Assembly (NCBI GenBank): GCA_032718475.1
Contig: JAUCBJ010002523.1
Coordinates: forward strand, 124,001-188,000
DNA: 64,000 nucleotides
Origin: Nemertoderma westbladi
Taxonomy: Eukaryota; Xenacoelomorpha; Nemertodermatida; Nemertodermatidae
Direction of reading: 5' to 3'
Each line of letters begins with the position of its first letter. Positions within the stretch are counted from its first letter, which is position 1. The translations under genes were made by a program, and so were the position numbers. Under the pieces are notes generated by a model. That model worked only from the letters and a program-made list of their open reading frames with translations. It made no database searches and had not been told where the DNA came from. Shown piece by piece: positions 1-11,610 of this stretch.

Positions 1-359
1 CTCTGACCTCCATTGTGTGAGGCTCTCTGGGGTTTGTCGTCCCCATTTATTGGGGGTGATACAAGGTTGGTTGGTAATCAACCTCGTACTCCCCAATATT
101 GCTTAAAGGCGCTCTTTCCAACTTTATGGGGGTTGGTGAGGCGGAATTGAATCCGCTCACACTCCCCCCCATGCTATCTTCCCGGTGAGAAGATAGCATC
201 AACCACAAAGTACGCTTCAATTCCGCTGGAACTCGATCTACTATCGGGTGTGGGGTGGAGTTATTTTCTTGGAGTCGGCTTTCCAGGCCGCTCCCTATGG
301 GTATGATAACGCTACCCAGTCTTGGTGCAACTTCCTATCTTGCACCAAGACATCTGACG
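1..359. other. unclassified DNA with nested hairpin
   Basis: No coding pattern is seen. An inner perfect stem (ATGCTATCTTC at 171-181 with its complement at 189-199, 7-base loop) sits inside an outer inverted pair (GCGGAATTGAA at 141-151 with TTCAATTCCGC at 216-226). This could be a remnant of a mobile-element terminus or a leader of the repeat-rich region that follows; neither can be shown here. Confidence 0.4.
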
Positions 360-1385
360 TCTCGTGTCGAGCCAATTGTGGACTCTCACACAATTTTAAA
401 AGCTCTCACTCTGCTCTAAACTTTCACTCTAACTCTCCTCTAACCCCACTCTTACTCTCTCCCCACTCCTGAATCGCACTCTAACTTCTCTCTCGCCAAC
501 AGTTCCTCTCACTATCTCTGTGCTCCTGTACTTGTGCTATCGTGCAAGCTATCTTATCTAAATCTAACTTACTAACTACTTACTATCTTCTAACTCTCTA
601 GCTTACTCACTACCTACTACCTAACTCTCTTACTACTTATTACTCTAACTCTATTAGCTCTAACTAACTCTCTACTAACTCTCTACTTCTACTAACTCTC
701 TACCTCTACTAACTCTAACTCTACTAACTCCTAACTCTACTGCTACCTCTAACTCCGCTACCACCTCTATCTACGTGGCTCTTGCGGTGCCCACAACCAC
801 TCTGCTTACTACCTCCATCTATGTGGTGGTTACGGTGTCCACAACCTCTCTATTACTACTTCCATCTACGTGGCGCTTCCGGTGCCCACAACCTCTCTAC
901 TACTACTTTCTACGTGGCGCTTTCGGTGCCCACAACCCTTCTGCTACTCGTGGCATGTTAATATACCACACTCCCTTACCCGCCGACTTCTAACTCCCGG
1001 TACTACGTACCCTCTTACTCCCGTGGTATGTCTATACCACACTCCCTATACCCCGCCGACTTCTAACTCCCGGTACTACGTACCCTCTTACTCCCGTGGT
1101 ATGTCTATACCACACTCCCTATACCCCGCCGACTTCTAACCTAATTCGGTACTACGTACTCTCTACTCCCGTGGTATGTTTATACCACACTCCCTATACC
1201 TGCCGACTTCTAACTCTACTGTCTAACTATCTACTAATTCTATCGATCTACTAACCTGACTAACTTCTACTGACTTCTACTTACTATCTAGCTTCTATTA
1301 ACTTTCTGACTTTCTAGCTCTCTACTTACTATCTCCTACTAACTTTCTTATTTAATTATTTAATTATTTTTATTATTTAAATAAT
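360..1385. repeat. pyrimidine-rich low-complexity DNA with two minisatellites
   Basis: The + strand is dominated by CTAACT/CTCT-type words. Two short tandem arrays stand out. One has a 44-48 bp unit starting with TACGTGG or TATGTGG at 772, 820, 867 and 911. The other has a 73-bp unit whose GCCGACTTC core recurs at 982, 1055, 1128 and 1202 and contains CCCGTGGTATG and TATACCACAC. Short open frames here are by-products of the repeats. The block directly precedes LINE A, so it might be a repeat-type 5' leader of that copy, but the related copy at 33.5 kb has a different 5' end. Confidence 0.7.
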
Positions 1386-1388
1386 TAT

Positions 1389-4300
1389 TTGTGCGTGGGA
1401 AGGGCATCTCGCCCTCATTCCCACCCCCCTCAGTCCAAAATGTTCAGGAGTCAGTTAACTCCTGACCGGCTGCCTGTCTCACCCCCTACTGGAGAGAGAG
1501 CAGCCACCAATTCTTTGAGTCCCTTTCCTGATGACCTTTCTGGCCCAAACCCTGGGTCACCAGGAAGGCCAGATTGTGATGGGGAGAGCGATTCTGGAGT
1601 TGGAGGCTACTCTCATGTTCCACCTCGACCAACAAAGCCATTGGTGAATCTGAGGCAAGTCACAAGACTAGCCTCAGTAAACACCCTCACACTCGGGTCC
1701 CCAATGCGACAAGGTGAGCTGACTGCCTTGGCAGATAAGCTTTCTCTTAGCGCAGTGGGTGTTCAAGAGCACCGAATGCAGACTGGACAGACTGATGAGG
1801 TTCTGATTAAGGACATGGGGGGCGGTTGGCGACTCACCCTCGCGTCAGCAGATGATAGTGGCAATGGTGGAATTGGTCTATTGATGAATCCAACTGCACA
1901 TGCAGCATTGGACAAAATAGACCAAATCTCGCCGACCAAATGTTCTGGAAGACTGGCTAAGAAGTTTCCTAAGGTGGTTCTGATTGTGTGCTACTCTCCA
2001 ACTAGTATTGCCCCTGTAGAGGAGGTGGAAAATTTCTACCACAATCTACAAGCAGCTACTGATGGAGTGGATCAGCATGCATTCTTAACATTCCTGGGAG
2101 ACTTTAATGCAAGTCTGCATCAATCACCTACATCGCCCTGGGTCTATAGCAATAGTGTTAACCGAAATGCTGTCCATCTTCAGGATTTTATCTCTGGAAA
2201 TGGATTGTTTTCGGCTGGAACCCAGTTCAAGAAGCGAACTGGAAAGCTATGGACTCATAGTGGACCCAGTGGTCGCAAGTCGCAGATAGACCATATTCTG
2301 TTTCGTAGGAAATACAGGAGCTCTATACAAGACTGTAATGCATTTACACTTCGACCCTTCTCCAGTGATCACCGCCTTATTGTGGCCAAGGTAAGACTTA
2401 GTCTGCGTGCTAGCAGAACAACGAAATCTACCTTGCCGCGGCATGACTGGTCCTCTCTGTTGCAACAGCCAAGTGTGAGATCCAGCTTCACACTACAGCT
2501 GAGCAACAGGTATGAGGCTCTTGCCTCTGAGGCGGCAGATCACTGTGAGGGCTATACTGCCTTTACAGAAGCAGTTAAGTTAGCAGCTGCAGAAACAGTT
2601 CCTGTATACCCTCGAAACAGGAAAAGGGCCCCCTGGACTGACAACAAAATTCAGAAGTGCCGAAATGACCTTCATAAGGCGCAGAAAGTGTCCCGACTCA
2701 AACAGACTACAGCGGCCAAGAATGCAGTTAAGGCTGCATCTAGGTCCCTGAACAGGCAGTACTCTGCTAATCTACAGGAGCTAATAAACCAACTGGTTGA
2801 TGCCATCAATGATTCTGACGACAGCAGGCAATCATCCCAGGCATGGAAATCGATCAATCTGCTTACTGGGCGGAAAAGCCAACCAACCACCAAGGTTAAG
2901 GCTGAATCACCAGCCGATCGCCTCAATGGTTGGAAAGCCCACTTTGAAAAGCTCCTCAATAATGACAGGGTATTGCCTGATAACTTTATAGAAGTAAAAG
3001 TGTCTGAGTCTGTACTCCCAGATATTCCCATTGGCGATATCTCCTTTGCAGAAGTGGAGGCTGCTGCAAAGAGCATTAAGACCAATCGTGCCAGTGGAGT
3101 AGATGGTGTTCCCCCTAAGGTCTTTAAAATACCTGAGTGTTTAAAGCTCATCTATCCCATCATAGTAGACATGTACCGAACAACAAGAGTCCCACAAGAA
3201 ATGAAAACAAATAAGTTGGTGCCAGTTCCCAAGAAGGGCAACCTAACACTATGGTTCTTTTCGGGGAATCTCATTGATCTCGATTGCTGCAAAGCTATAC
3301 AATAGGATTCTATTAAATCGCATCAGGGATCCCATTGAGAGACTGCTCCGTGGAAATCAGAATGGGTTCCGTAAAGGTCGTGGGACCATGGAGCCCATTT
3401 TGGCACTTAGAAGGATAATTGAAGAGTTATCAAAAAAGAAAGACAGGCATCTGGCTGTTATCTTTGTTGACTTCTTCAATGCCTTTGATTCAGTCTCTCG
3501 CTCACGTATGTTCAGCATACTTTCATTATATGGGATTCCTGATGAAATTATTGCAGCAATCAGATCAGTATACGATGGTTCGACAACATTTGTGTCTACT
3601 GTTGACGGTGACACAGAACCATTTGAAGTGTTATGGGGCGTCCTCCAAGGAGACACACTTGCACCATTCTTGTTCATTATTGTGGTTGACTATGTTCTAC
3701 GCATGTCCTTAGATCATTATAATGATGATGGGGTGATGATAACTCCACCTACTGGCTCCAGAAGTCGAGGAAATCCTGCCAAGTACCTAACTGATCTAGA
3801 CTTTGCTGATGACTTAGGAGTACTCTCAGAATCATTAGAGGGAGCCCAACGGCTCCTCAGCTCATTAGAACATGCTGCTTCTAGTGTTGGTCTTTTTATT
3901 AACTCCAGAAAGACCAAAATTCTGACAGTTAACTTTGAAAGTCCTCAGCAAGTCTCTGATTGGATGAGCATAAGCTCAAAGGATGGTATGCTTTAGCATG
4001 TGGACGACTTCTGTTACCTGGGATCATGGATCCGGAAGTCAGGTGAGGACCTTCGAATACGTAAGGAAAGGCATGGGCAGCCTTGAATAGGCTTTCCAGG
4101 ATTTGGAAGTCACCGAGAATTAATCGGAAACTTAAGGTCCGATTATTTAGAGCAGCAGTAGTTCCAGTACTCCTCAACGGGAGTCCATGCTGGGCTCTAA
4201 CTGCTGAGGACACCAAATCTCTGGATGGCACATTCACAAGAATGCTACGCCGGGTTCATTGTGTCAAGTACAATGCACACATCTCCAACCAGACACTATA

Positions 4301-4587
4301 TAACATTGGAGGTGTCTCATTGGGGTGTTCCCCCAAGCTTGACACTAGAACAAAATCGCCTCCGCTTTGCAGGACATTGCTTTCGCCGTGAGGACCAGCC
4401 AGTGCATAATCTTGTACTTTGGCAGCCTCATGGAGTGAATAAGCATGGTGGACAGCCCATGACTTTCTTGAGACGCATCTTAAAGGACACTGGCCTTAAA
4501 GATGCGGATGATCTAGCAAATGTCATGGGTGATAGGGAGTTGTGGCGGTGCAATTTTTTAATTGATCAATTTTTTAATTATAATTAA
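1389..4587 (+). pseudogene. broken LINE A endonuclease-reverse transcriptase ORF
   Basis: In order: APE-type endonuclease (QEHRM near 1765, GDFNAS near 2097, QIDHILF near 2284, SDH near 2366), a linker, then reverse transcriptase (FVDFFNAFDSV near 3462, VLQGDTLAPF near 3642, DFADDLG near 3799) and a C-terminal domain (RLFRAAVVPVLL near 4141). Visible lesions: a frameshift near 3250 just before the conserved RGISLIS motif; a nonsense TAG at 3994-3996 where the copy at 28.7 kb has GAG; loss of one G near 4070; a 4-base insertion near 4322; and a small deletion near 1930 relative to the 33.5-kb copy. It cannot encode an intact enzyme. Confidence 0.85.
1481..4551 (+). mobile_element. LINE family A, decayed long copy (APE endonuclease + RT)
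   Basis: Non-LTR retrotransposon body shared with the copy at 33480-35243 and with 3' fragments at 5370, 11203, 20670 and 28138. Homology to the 33.5-kb copy begins near 1481; upstream of that the two differ. The 3' end is lost: other copies continue after position ~4551 with a conserved tail ending in TCCTAGTAGTA, but here it changes abruptly to AT-rich DNA. The RT active box reads FADD and the C-terminal part resembles RTE-like and related animal LINEs. Clade assignment is an inference. Confidence 0.85.
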
Positions 4588-4906
4588 ATAAGACAAAATA
4601 TATAAATGTAAATATCCTTCTAGATCTAGATATCTAGATCTTCTAGATATCTTTCCTTCTAGAGGCAATAAAAAACAAAACGATTAATAAATTTTACAAA
4701 ATATATCATTACTGTTGTGTTCTCCAGCAAAACAATTCACTGTTTTTATATTATCTCCAATTAACAACCCCACAGGCAAAACTGGTTCTCGAAGAGTTGC
4801 CGAGACTAAATTGAGAACGCTGCTATCGCAGGTGTGGAATGGGTCTTATGTTGGGTGCTCTGGGTCCACCTAATCGTTTGTTATTTACTGTTTTCTAATG
4901 AGAATT
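4552..4906. other. AT-rich spacer, no gene
   Basis: No coding pattern. A perfect 20-bp palindrome, AGATCTAGATATCTAGATCT, lies at 4622-4641. The rest is unremarkable AT-rich DNA between the broken end of LINE A and the TA-flanked element. Confidence 0.5.
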
Positions 4907-4907
4907 A

Positions 4908-5358
4908 CCGGGGGGGGGGGGGGGGGGGGGGACTTTTGGGGACGTAAAGTTTGGAAGCATATAACTTTGTGTGGTGTGATGATATTACTTTAAAGTAAAA
5001 AGTTTTAGATACAAAATTTATTCCTCTTTTCAAATATGCCACACACTAATGCTCAAATATAATATTTATATACTATAATTATGTTTAAATTGAACAACAT
5101 CCATTTATATTTCATAATCATTTTAAATTTCCCTCCTACAATAGTTCAGCCAATAATATGACAGTTTCAGAGACAGGTCAGTTTACGTGTCATTTTTATG
5201 GTCATAAATAATAATATGAAAATTAATTTTTGTTTTAAGATAAAGAATAATAAATTTTAGGAAAAGTAACGGAATTTCACTTGCAATAAATGTGGTTTGG
5301 CTTTGAACCAAGCAATCAAATAAAGTGCGTCTCCAAAGGTCCCCCCCCCCCCCCCCGG
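4908..5358. mobile_element. TA-flanked MITE-like element with poly-G/poly-C ends
   Basis: The left end reads CC followed by 22 G (4910-4931), then ACTTTTGGGGACG. The right end reads CGTCTCCAAAGGT, 16 C (5341-5356), then GG. The ends are imperfect inverted repeats and each is bordered by TA, as expected for Tc1/mariner-type insertion. There is no coding capacity. A second copy, truncated at its left end, is at 20238-20658. Assignment to Tc1/mariner rests only on the TA border. Confidence 0.6.
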
Positions 5359-5369
5359 TATGGATAGGG

Positions 5370-5850
5370 TTAAGGTCCGATTATTTAGAGCAGCAGTAGT
5401 TCCAGTACTCCTATATGGGAGTCCATGCTGGGCTCTAACTGCTGAGGACACCAAATCTCAGGATGACACATTCACAAGAATGCTACGCCGGGTTCATTGT
5501 GTCAAGTACAATGCACACATCTCCAACCAGACACTATATAACATTGGAGGTGTCTCATTGGTTCCCCCAAGCTTGACACTAGAACAAATTCGCCTCCGCT
5601 TTGCAGGACAGTGCTTTCGCCGTGAGGACCAGCCAGTGCATAATCTTGTACTTTGGCAGCCTCATGGAGTGAATAAGCATGGTGGACAGCCCATGACTTT
5701 CTTGAGACGCATATTAAAGGATACTGGCCTTGAAGATGCGGATGATCTAGCAAATGTCATGGGTGATAGGGAGTTGTGGCGGTGCAATTTTGTCGATAAG
5801 CCGGCACAGCATTCTTAAAAATGCAGCTGCAATGCAGCATGTCGATCCTA
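5370..5850 (+). mobile_element. LINE A 3' fragment (copy B)
   Basis: Starts inside the C-terminal RT region (reading KVRLFRAAVVPVLLYGSP) and runs to the family 3' end, TCCTAGTAGTAG. The reading frame is open to 5818, so the C-terminal segment itself is undamaged, but there is no RT active site or endonuclease. It is joined at its 5' side to the TA-flanked element through 11 bases (TATGGATAGGG); the same junction recurs at 20659-20670. The two copies differ immediately after the LINE 3' end. Confidence 0.85.
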
Positions 5851-6908
5851 GTAGTAGATTTCTTCAAACTGAAAAAGTGTAATTTTAACTGTAATTACCA
5901 TCCAATGACATTGTAGATGTTATCACCACCCAGAAAAACCCTATAACACAAATTTTGAATAGTTTGTGCGCTTCTTAAATTTTAACAGACAGACAGACAT
6001 ACCAAAAACAGACAGACTGACTGACATGCAGACAATCGTCTAGAATCGGTAAATAGTGAAAACCGACATCGTATTTGAAATCATCGGCAAATAAAAACCC
6101 AATAGCAAAAAAATGTAGGTGGTGGTGCTTTATTTATTTATTTGTTACTTTTTTGACAGACAAACAGACAAGTATTCAGACAAACAGACAGAGTGACCTC
6201 CAATCGAAATAAAAATTAAAATATTGCCGCCAAAGGTCCATACACGGATGTGTATCAGAATTCTGACATATATACCTAATATTTTACAAGTCTGCTTTGA
6301 AATATCGTAAAAGTTTACATTTGAAAATCCCTCCAATTACAGAAAATTGGTGGGAACGTTTGAAATTCTCTTAACTTGAAAGCCGTTTTTCTCAAAACTT
6401 TGATAATATTTGGTCCTTAGACTACTAATTTTCGAAACTCAATATCTCGACAACACTTTATCGGATTTCAAATCTGTTTTCAGTGTTCTATTCATCATAA
6501 AAATAATAATAAATCAATAAATTGAATCAATTTAAATCAATAAAAAAACACAAAATTATTTTTTGTAACCGTAGGTCGGTTTCTTGATCAAACCTCACGT
6601 ATTCTCCGCTATGCAGCTTATGAAATCCTTATTTTGTTTTAAATACTAGCATAAACTACAACTACTCAAACATACGGGGTTGCGAACTAATTACTAGGTA
6701 TTCCAGATTTGTAACACTAACTAGTTACGCTACTGGATTAAACTAGAGACAGCCAAAATACCGTATTATTTGACCTAAAAGCAATTAAACAAGCATAAAT
6801 TTAGAAATAGAAAGCAATCAAAATAGCGCCTATCTAAAACATTACAATAGAATCAAACATTCCGGAACAATACAACAATATTAACAATAAGCGCAGCAAT
6901 AACGTGTA
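5851..6908. repeat. dispersed repeat with CAGA/CAAACAGACA tracts
   Basis: Two clusters of CAGACAGACA-type words (5984-6035 and 6157-6195) flank a stretch with the phrase AACCCAATAGCAAAAA. A similar combination recurs at 50.3-50.6 kb (AACCCCCATAGCAAAAA), so this looks like a dispersed non-coding repeat. No gene seen. Confidence 0.5.
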
Positions 6909-7025
6909 GCGTTAGCGTAGCTTTAGCCACATTTAGCAGTGCGTTAGCATAGCATTAGCCTCATTTAGCAGTAGCGTTAGCGATTAGCCACATTTTGGAG
7001 TAGCGTTAGCCTAGCATTAGCGTAA
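6909..7025. repeat. ~32-bp minisatellite, four units
   Basis: The word GCGTTAGC followed by TAGC/TTAGCC and CATTT recurs at 6909, 6941, 6974 and 7003 (spacing 29-33 bp). Confidence 0.65.
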
Positions 7026-7139
7026 TCGGATAAGATCACCCCAAATCAATAAATCTTTCCACCTAACTAATTAGCGTCAGAGACACAAGATCTAGGCCGC
7101 CTTGCCCTTTACAGCTTTAACCCCTTCCATACTGAAGAT

Positions 7140-7640
7140 AAAAAAAAAGCATGCATCTAGGGCACTGAAAAAAACATTTTTTTATATGAGATCCTTATGA
7201 TGATATTTTTCTAACAAAAGAGTACCCAAACTTATTTTATGCATATATATGCCACATATAGTGAATATAATATATATTTGTATATATATATTGATATATA
7301 TATATATTTATTATATATATTATATATTTAGTACATATTTCATTATATTTCTATACTGTATATATATATATTATAATAATATATAAAATATATATTTTTA
7401 AATATATATATAAATACATATATAATGTGTATATATATTTATTTTAAATTGTATATAATAGTACTGTATATAAAAAAAATTTTTTTTAATTTAAAAAATT
7501 TTTTTTTTTAAATTTATAGGATGTTTGATAACATTGTCATTATTATTGTCATATGTCATTAATTATATCATGTAAATATATTATATATACATGTACATAT
7601 ATAATATAAAAAGATATATACGGAAATATAGTCTGGTACA
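7140..7640. repeat. AT-rich (TA)n low-complexity tract
   Basis: Dominated by TATATA and long A or T runs. No coding potential. It borders the piggyBac remnant. Confidence 0.8.
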
Positions 7641-7652
7641 TAGTTAATAGTT

Positions 7653-7905
7653 TCAGGCCAAACTCGCATGATAGGTTACGAAACAAGTACCATGGCATAG
7701 TCCAGGCTTATCTAAACACAAAGTGCACTCGTATCTAACCGCTTTTCGGATTCCAGCTTTGTAACACACACGGCAGCGTTTCTGTGGTTTGCTGGATTCG
7801 GCCGATATTATCTTTTCTAATATATGTGGTCGAGGTATCGTTTGTGGCTGGGATGAGGTAGCAGGAGTCGACTTCCTCTTTGTTGTAATGTAAAGGCTTT
7901 TGCGG
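7653..7905 (-). pseudogene. piggyBac transposase C-terminal zinc-binding remnant
   Basis: The - strand frame ending in TGA at 7653-7655 encodes a Cys-rich tail with KPQKRCRVCYKAGIRK, then YECTLCLDKPGLC and CFVTYH. The spacing CxxC...CxxC...C...C...H is the C-terminal cysteine-rich domain of piggyBac-type transposases, which directs end binding. The frame is closed by TAG a short way upstream (near 7915) and no DDD catalytic core is seen, so only the last ~80 codons remain. Confidence 0.75.
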
Positions 7906-7939
7906 ATCTAACTAGTTATTTTCCCCGCAAAGTACTCTG

Positions 7940-8050
7940 TAGGTGTTTTAGCGGACATAAAAAGCCGTTTCCTTACTGTACAGGTGTTTTAGTGGACATA
8001 AAAAGCCATTTCTTCTGTATGTGTACTTTAGCGGACATAACTAGCAATTT
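7940..8050. repeat. ~41-bp tandem repeat, three units
   Basis: GTTTTAGCGGACATAAAAAG-like words recur about every 41 bp from 7941 to 8040, with some divergence in the third unit. Confidence 0.6.
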
Positions 8051-9738
8051 TATGCCGCAATGCACCAAAATACTCTTAATACAGTGTAGTTCAGATGACG
8101 ACATCTATCAGCTGATATGTCGACGTGTAGCTTTTGGCTTTCTTTGTTCAGGCTCACTCACTCGACCAATCAGAGCGATTTTCATTTTATTTGTACAGAA
8201 GCCTCTGGGAAATCGCGCAATGCATTATGGTCTTTGTTTACCTTTTTTCCTAAGCCCAGAACACCGGCTGTGGAATTATTCTGTGTTTTAGACTTTAGCC
8301 AAACATTAGAATGGCTTTGATCATAGAAACGTATAACTGTTATCATATTGTCACAAACCATATCAAGTCACGCATTAACTCAGCATCTTATATTATACAT
8401 ACCTTTCACCGCATTATTTTTACTGCTATTTACTGTCGGTTATTAATTGTATCAGTTGATGGAATATTGTTATATTTGGAGAATATCGATAAATAATCAG
8501 AAAACCCCAATCTTCTTGATATACTGAAGGTTAGAGAGACCGGTTACATATAGCAATTGCGACTTACATTATAGTGGTTTTGGAGTGAATTGAAAGCTAT
8601 TTCATAGAACCTACATGTGTCAGTTGCTGTTCTCCTTATATATGATTAAAATTAGTGAAGGTCGGCAGATCAGTGTGCAGCAGTGTGCGGTAGTGTGCAT
8701 GAGTGTGATAGATAACAAAGCATCTCCTAAAGAATGCGCTTTATACGTGAATCATTAGCCATCCCGTTGTGTTTAGTGTAAGTCATAACTCTGTTTACAT
8801 ACTTAGAGCGCCACATCCTAAAGGAACTGTTAATATTTCCCGAAAGTGAATAATATTTGTCAGAGATTATATATTAACGATCAATCGAATAATACAGTAG
8901 GCCTACACCGCAATAAGGTCAGAGCATCCGAATCCAGTCTCCCTTAACCGTGGGTGAATGGTCGCGCATAGGCTGGCTTCGGCTAATGTAGCTTTATGTG
9001 TATCAAATACTTGTGATAGGCTAAAGTCGATTTATAACCTAGAAGACACCTAAATTTGGCAGGTTAAACTGCTAAAGGTCTAAAAGGCGAACAATAACAG
9101 TTATAGCTTCTTTATTGCAACGTAGGCAATAAAGTCGAAAAGTACCGGTCGACCGGTAACCAGTAGGCCTAACTACCTAACCACCTGAACCGGTACTTAC
9201 AGCAGTACAGGTACAGCAGTATTATTCAATTTTGATAATTATATACCGGTAGGTCTTGATATTTAATCAGGGACGGCCGCCCTGGTTTTTTATTGGGATT
9301 TTGCTTATTTCTGTCAGTTTTATTTATTTGTAAGTTAATATTGAGCAGAAGGCGTGTAAGCCTGCTCAGATTGTACAGATAATTTGTAGGCTGGACTGTT
9401 GTCTGATTGTTGTTAAGTCTGAAGAGATTGCAGTGTGTGTAGAGTGTATGTCCGATAAAGTACTAGTTAGGAACGTGGGTGCCATCCAGTGCTATAAGGT
9501 AAATCCCCCCCAAAAGAATAAGTCGTACTACTCGGTTAGAACGCATACTAACTAACCATTTCGGAGTCTGCATATACTGTAGTTTATTTAGGCTTGATAG
9601 TAGTCTGCCAGCATTTGGTTTGTATTTTGTTTGTGTAGTCTGTACGGGTAGCGTAATATTTATTATTCAGAGTTTATGCGATTATTCGCAACATTCATAC
9701 CCCCAAGTTTATTCCTACAGTAATTGTGTATGATAATA
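8051..9738. other. no recognisable gene
   Basis: Moderately AT-rich single-copy-looking DNA. Short open frames at 7992-8496 have no recognisable domain. TAGGCCTA-like words occur here and elsewhere in the window. Confidence 0.4.
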
Positions 9739-10130
9739 GTACCTAGGTTTCAAACTTCCGGTTATCATCAGCCGAATGTGTGTCCTAAGACCACTGAGCT
9801 ACCAGGGCGGTAGAAGATTTATTCGCTTTGGAGTGGGCTATCATATTTAGGCCTTTTTCAGTCACTCATAGGAAAGTACAACGTTATTCCCATGCTCTGC
9901 CATAAATGGCAACCATGCTTCAAAGAATAACTATATTCAGTGTTGTAGAAACCACTGATACCCCGTATGCCGGCCACGCTTGTTAATTAATTATAAATGA
10001 ATTGTCCAAAGCGAATAAATCTTCTACCGCCCTGGTAGCTCAGTGGTCTTAGGACACACACTCGGCTGATGATAACCGGAAGTTTGAAACCTAGGTACCG
10101 GGTTCGAGCCCCAATAGGGGCGGTTGATAT
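9739..10130. mobile_element. inverted pair of tRNA-like SINE heads (hairpin)
   Basis: Arms 9739-9832 and 10005-10098 are reverse complements over 94 bp with one mismatch by eye; the loop is 172 bp. The right arm and following bases (to ~10125) form a tRNA-like head on the + strand: A box TAGCTCAGTGG, B box GGTTCGAGCCC, and an acceptor-like pairing of CCGCCCT with AGGGGCGG. An insert between anticodon and T arms makes it a SINE rather than a functional tRNA. It lies just upstream of the Ly6-like gene but is absent from the second gene copy. Confidence 0.7.
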
Positions 10131-10230
10131 TTTTCGCTATGGAGAGCATTATCATAATGTACTATAACATATTATATTTAATTCGCCGTCACCCTCCCCA
10201 CAACAATTCATTTATAATTAATAATTATAA

Positions 10231-11177
10231 TTCGTAAAATTATAATACAGTAGCTAACGGTATTAACAATCTGGGAAACGTTATACTGAATATCGAACAC
10301 AAATCGGAGGGTTAAAAGTTATGGATATCGAATTTGTGAAAATGTTATTTGTAGCTGTTTATATAGTTACAGAGATAGTTATGGATGTGTCGGCTGTATC
10401 ATGTATGAACCAACACAACATTGTTACCTATAAGACAGCTCGGCAGGAAGTGTTCCCAGATAGCGGCGGCTGGCAAGAAGAAAATCCAGGTTACAATGAA
10501 ACGGATTGCTCAACATGCCGTCTGCATTATAATCAAATGCCAGGTAGATTCCCTATAAATAACGGAGACTTGAAAGGTTTGTTGTATACAAGGTCAGAAC
10601 ACTGCATGCGTGATGGCTGCAAGGATTACGATGAAGAGGAATGCAGAAAGATTAATAGAGACGGGTTCGAGACAGTTAGTTCAGAGTACAACATCGAGCT
10701 GAGACATCCGAGTTGCATGAAAATCTGCTGCAACGGAACAGAAGTCTGCAACAAAGTAGTAGACCTTGTGTGGGAACACGACTATCTGTTACCCAATGGA
10801 ACCGTGGATTGGAATGATCCCGTGTTTGATCCGGTAACAACCGAACCAGCAACAACCGAGAGAGAACCATCAACAACCACTGAAATATTCACAACAACAG
10901 CTAGTTTGGCGAAACACCTCACTGGAGCTGTTGCTTATATTCTGTTGGCAGTAACAATTACTATTGACTTCTAGTGATATCCAATAACTTTAATAGTGTG
11001 GGTCGCCTTCTAAAATTGAATATCTTTAAATCCACACAGTTCGAACTTCTATTGTTATTCCCTCTGTAAATCTGAAAAATTGCTGAAACTATTCTGCGTT
11101 GTCTTACCACATGAAAACTGTTATGATATACTGTATATACGACCACACTGTAAAATAACTCAGTATGCTTGTTTCCT
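10231..11177 (+). repeat. inverted segmental duplication, copy 1 (Ly6-like gene)
   Basis: This segment matches the reverse complement of 31432-32360, including about 90 bp upstream and about 200 bp downstream of the coding region. By eye the flanks differ at roughly 5% of positions with small indels. The homology ends at GTTTCCTT on the right side, next to LINE fragment D. Confidence 0.85.
10321..10974 (+). CDS. secreted or GPI-anchored Ly6/uPAR-like protein, copy 1
   Basis: Single-exon ORF of 217 residues. Residues 1-26 form a hydrophobic signal peptide. The mature part has ten cysteines (28, 63, 66, 95, 100, 108, 132, 136, 137, 143) ending in the CCNGTEVCN pattern, which matches the CCxxxxCN end of Ly6/uPAR three-finger domains, though spacing is long for that fold. 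N-glycosylation sites are at 59, 138 and 159. A Thr/Glu-rich stalk (~172-193) is followed by a hydrophobic C-terminus (~199-217) suited to a GPI-anchor signal or one membrane segment. The inverted paralogue is at 31626-32279; every cysteine is kept, but residues ~73-134 are strongly diverged. The likely role is an extracellular recognition or ligand-binding surface protein. No domain search was run. Confidence 0.7.
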   Translation: MDIEFVKMLFVAVYIVTEIVMDVSAVSCMNQHNIVTYKTARQEVFPDSGGWQEENPGYNETDCSTCRLHYNQMPGRFPINNGDLKGLLYTRSEHCMRDGCKDYDEEECRKINRDGFETVSSEYNIELRHPSCMKICCNGTEVCNKVVDLVWEHDYLLPNGTVDWNDPVFDPVTTEPATTEREPSTTTEIFTTTASLAKHLTGAVAYILLAVTITIDF

Positions 11178-11202
11178 TAACCCTATTAGTACCGGGCTAT
11201 AA

Positions 11203-11610
11203 AATCTCTGGATGGCACATTCACAAGAATGCTACGCCGGGTACATTGTGTCAAGTACAATGCACACATCTCCAACCAGACACTATATAACATTGGAGGT
11301 GTCTCATTGGTTCCCCCAAGCTTGACACTAGCCTCCGCCTCGCCTCCGCTTTGCAGGACATTGCTTTCGCCGTGAGGACCAGCCAGTGCATAATCTTGTA
11401 CTTTGGCAGCCTCATGGAGTGAATAATCATGGTGGACAGCCCATGACTTTCTTGAGACGCATCTTAAAGGACACTGGCCTTGAAGATATGGATGATCTAG
11501 CAAATGTCATGGGTGATAGGAAGTTGAGGCGGTGCAATTTTGTCGATAAGCCGGCACAGCATTCTTAAAAATGCAGCTGCAATGCAGCATGCCGATCCTA
11601 GTAGTAGTAG
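11203..11610 (+). mobile_element. LINE A 3' fragment (copy D)
   Basis: 5'-truncated copy beginning at the conserved AAATCTCTGGATGGCAC word and ending in TCCTAGTAGTAGTAGTA. It contains a local GCCTCCGCCT duplication near 11332 that disturbs the frame. It abuts the Ly6-like duplication. Confidence 0.85.

Noticed and set aside
8311-8496. Small hypothetical gene on the + strand
   Set aside because: 61 codons, no domain, no paralogue, no splice or promoter support.
10029-10125. A functional tRNA gene
   Set aside because: A and B boxes and an acceptor-like pairing are present, but the anticodon region does not fold and an extra insert precedes the T arm. Called SINE.
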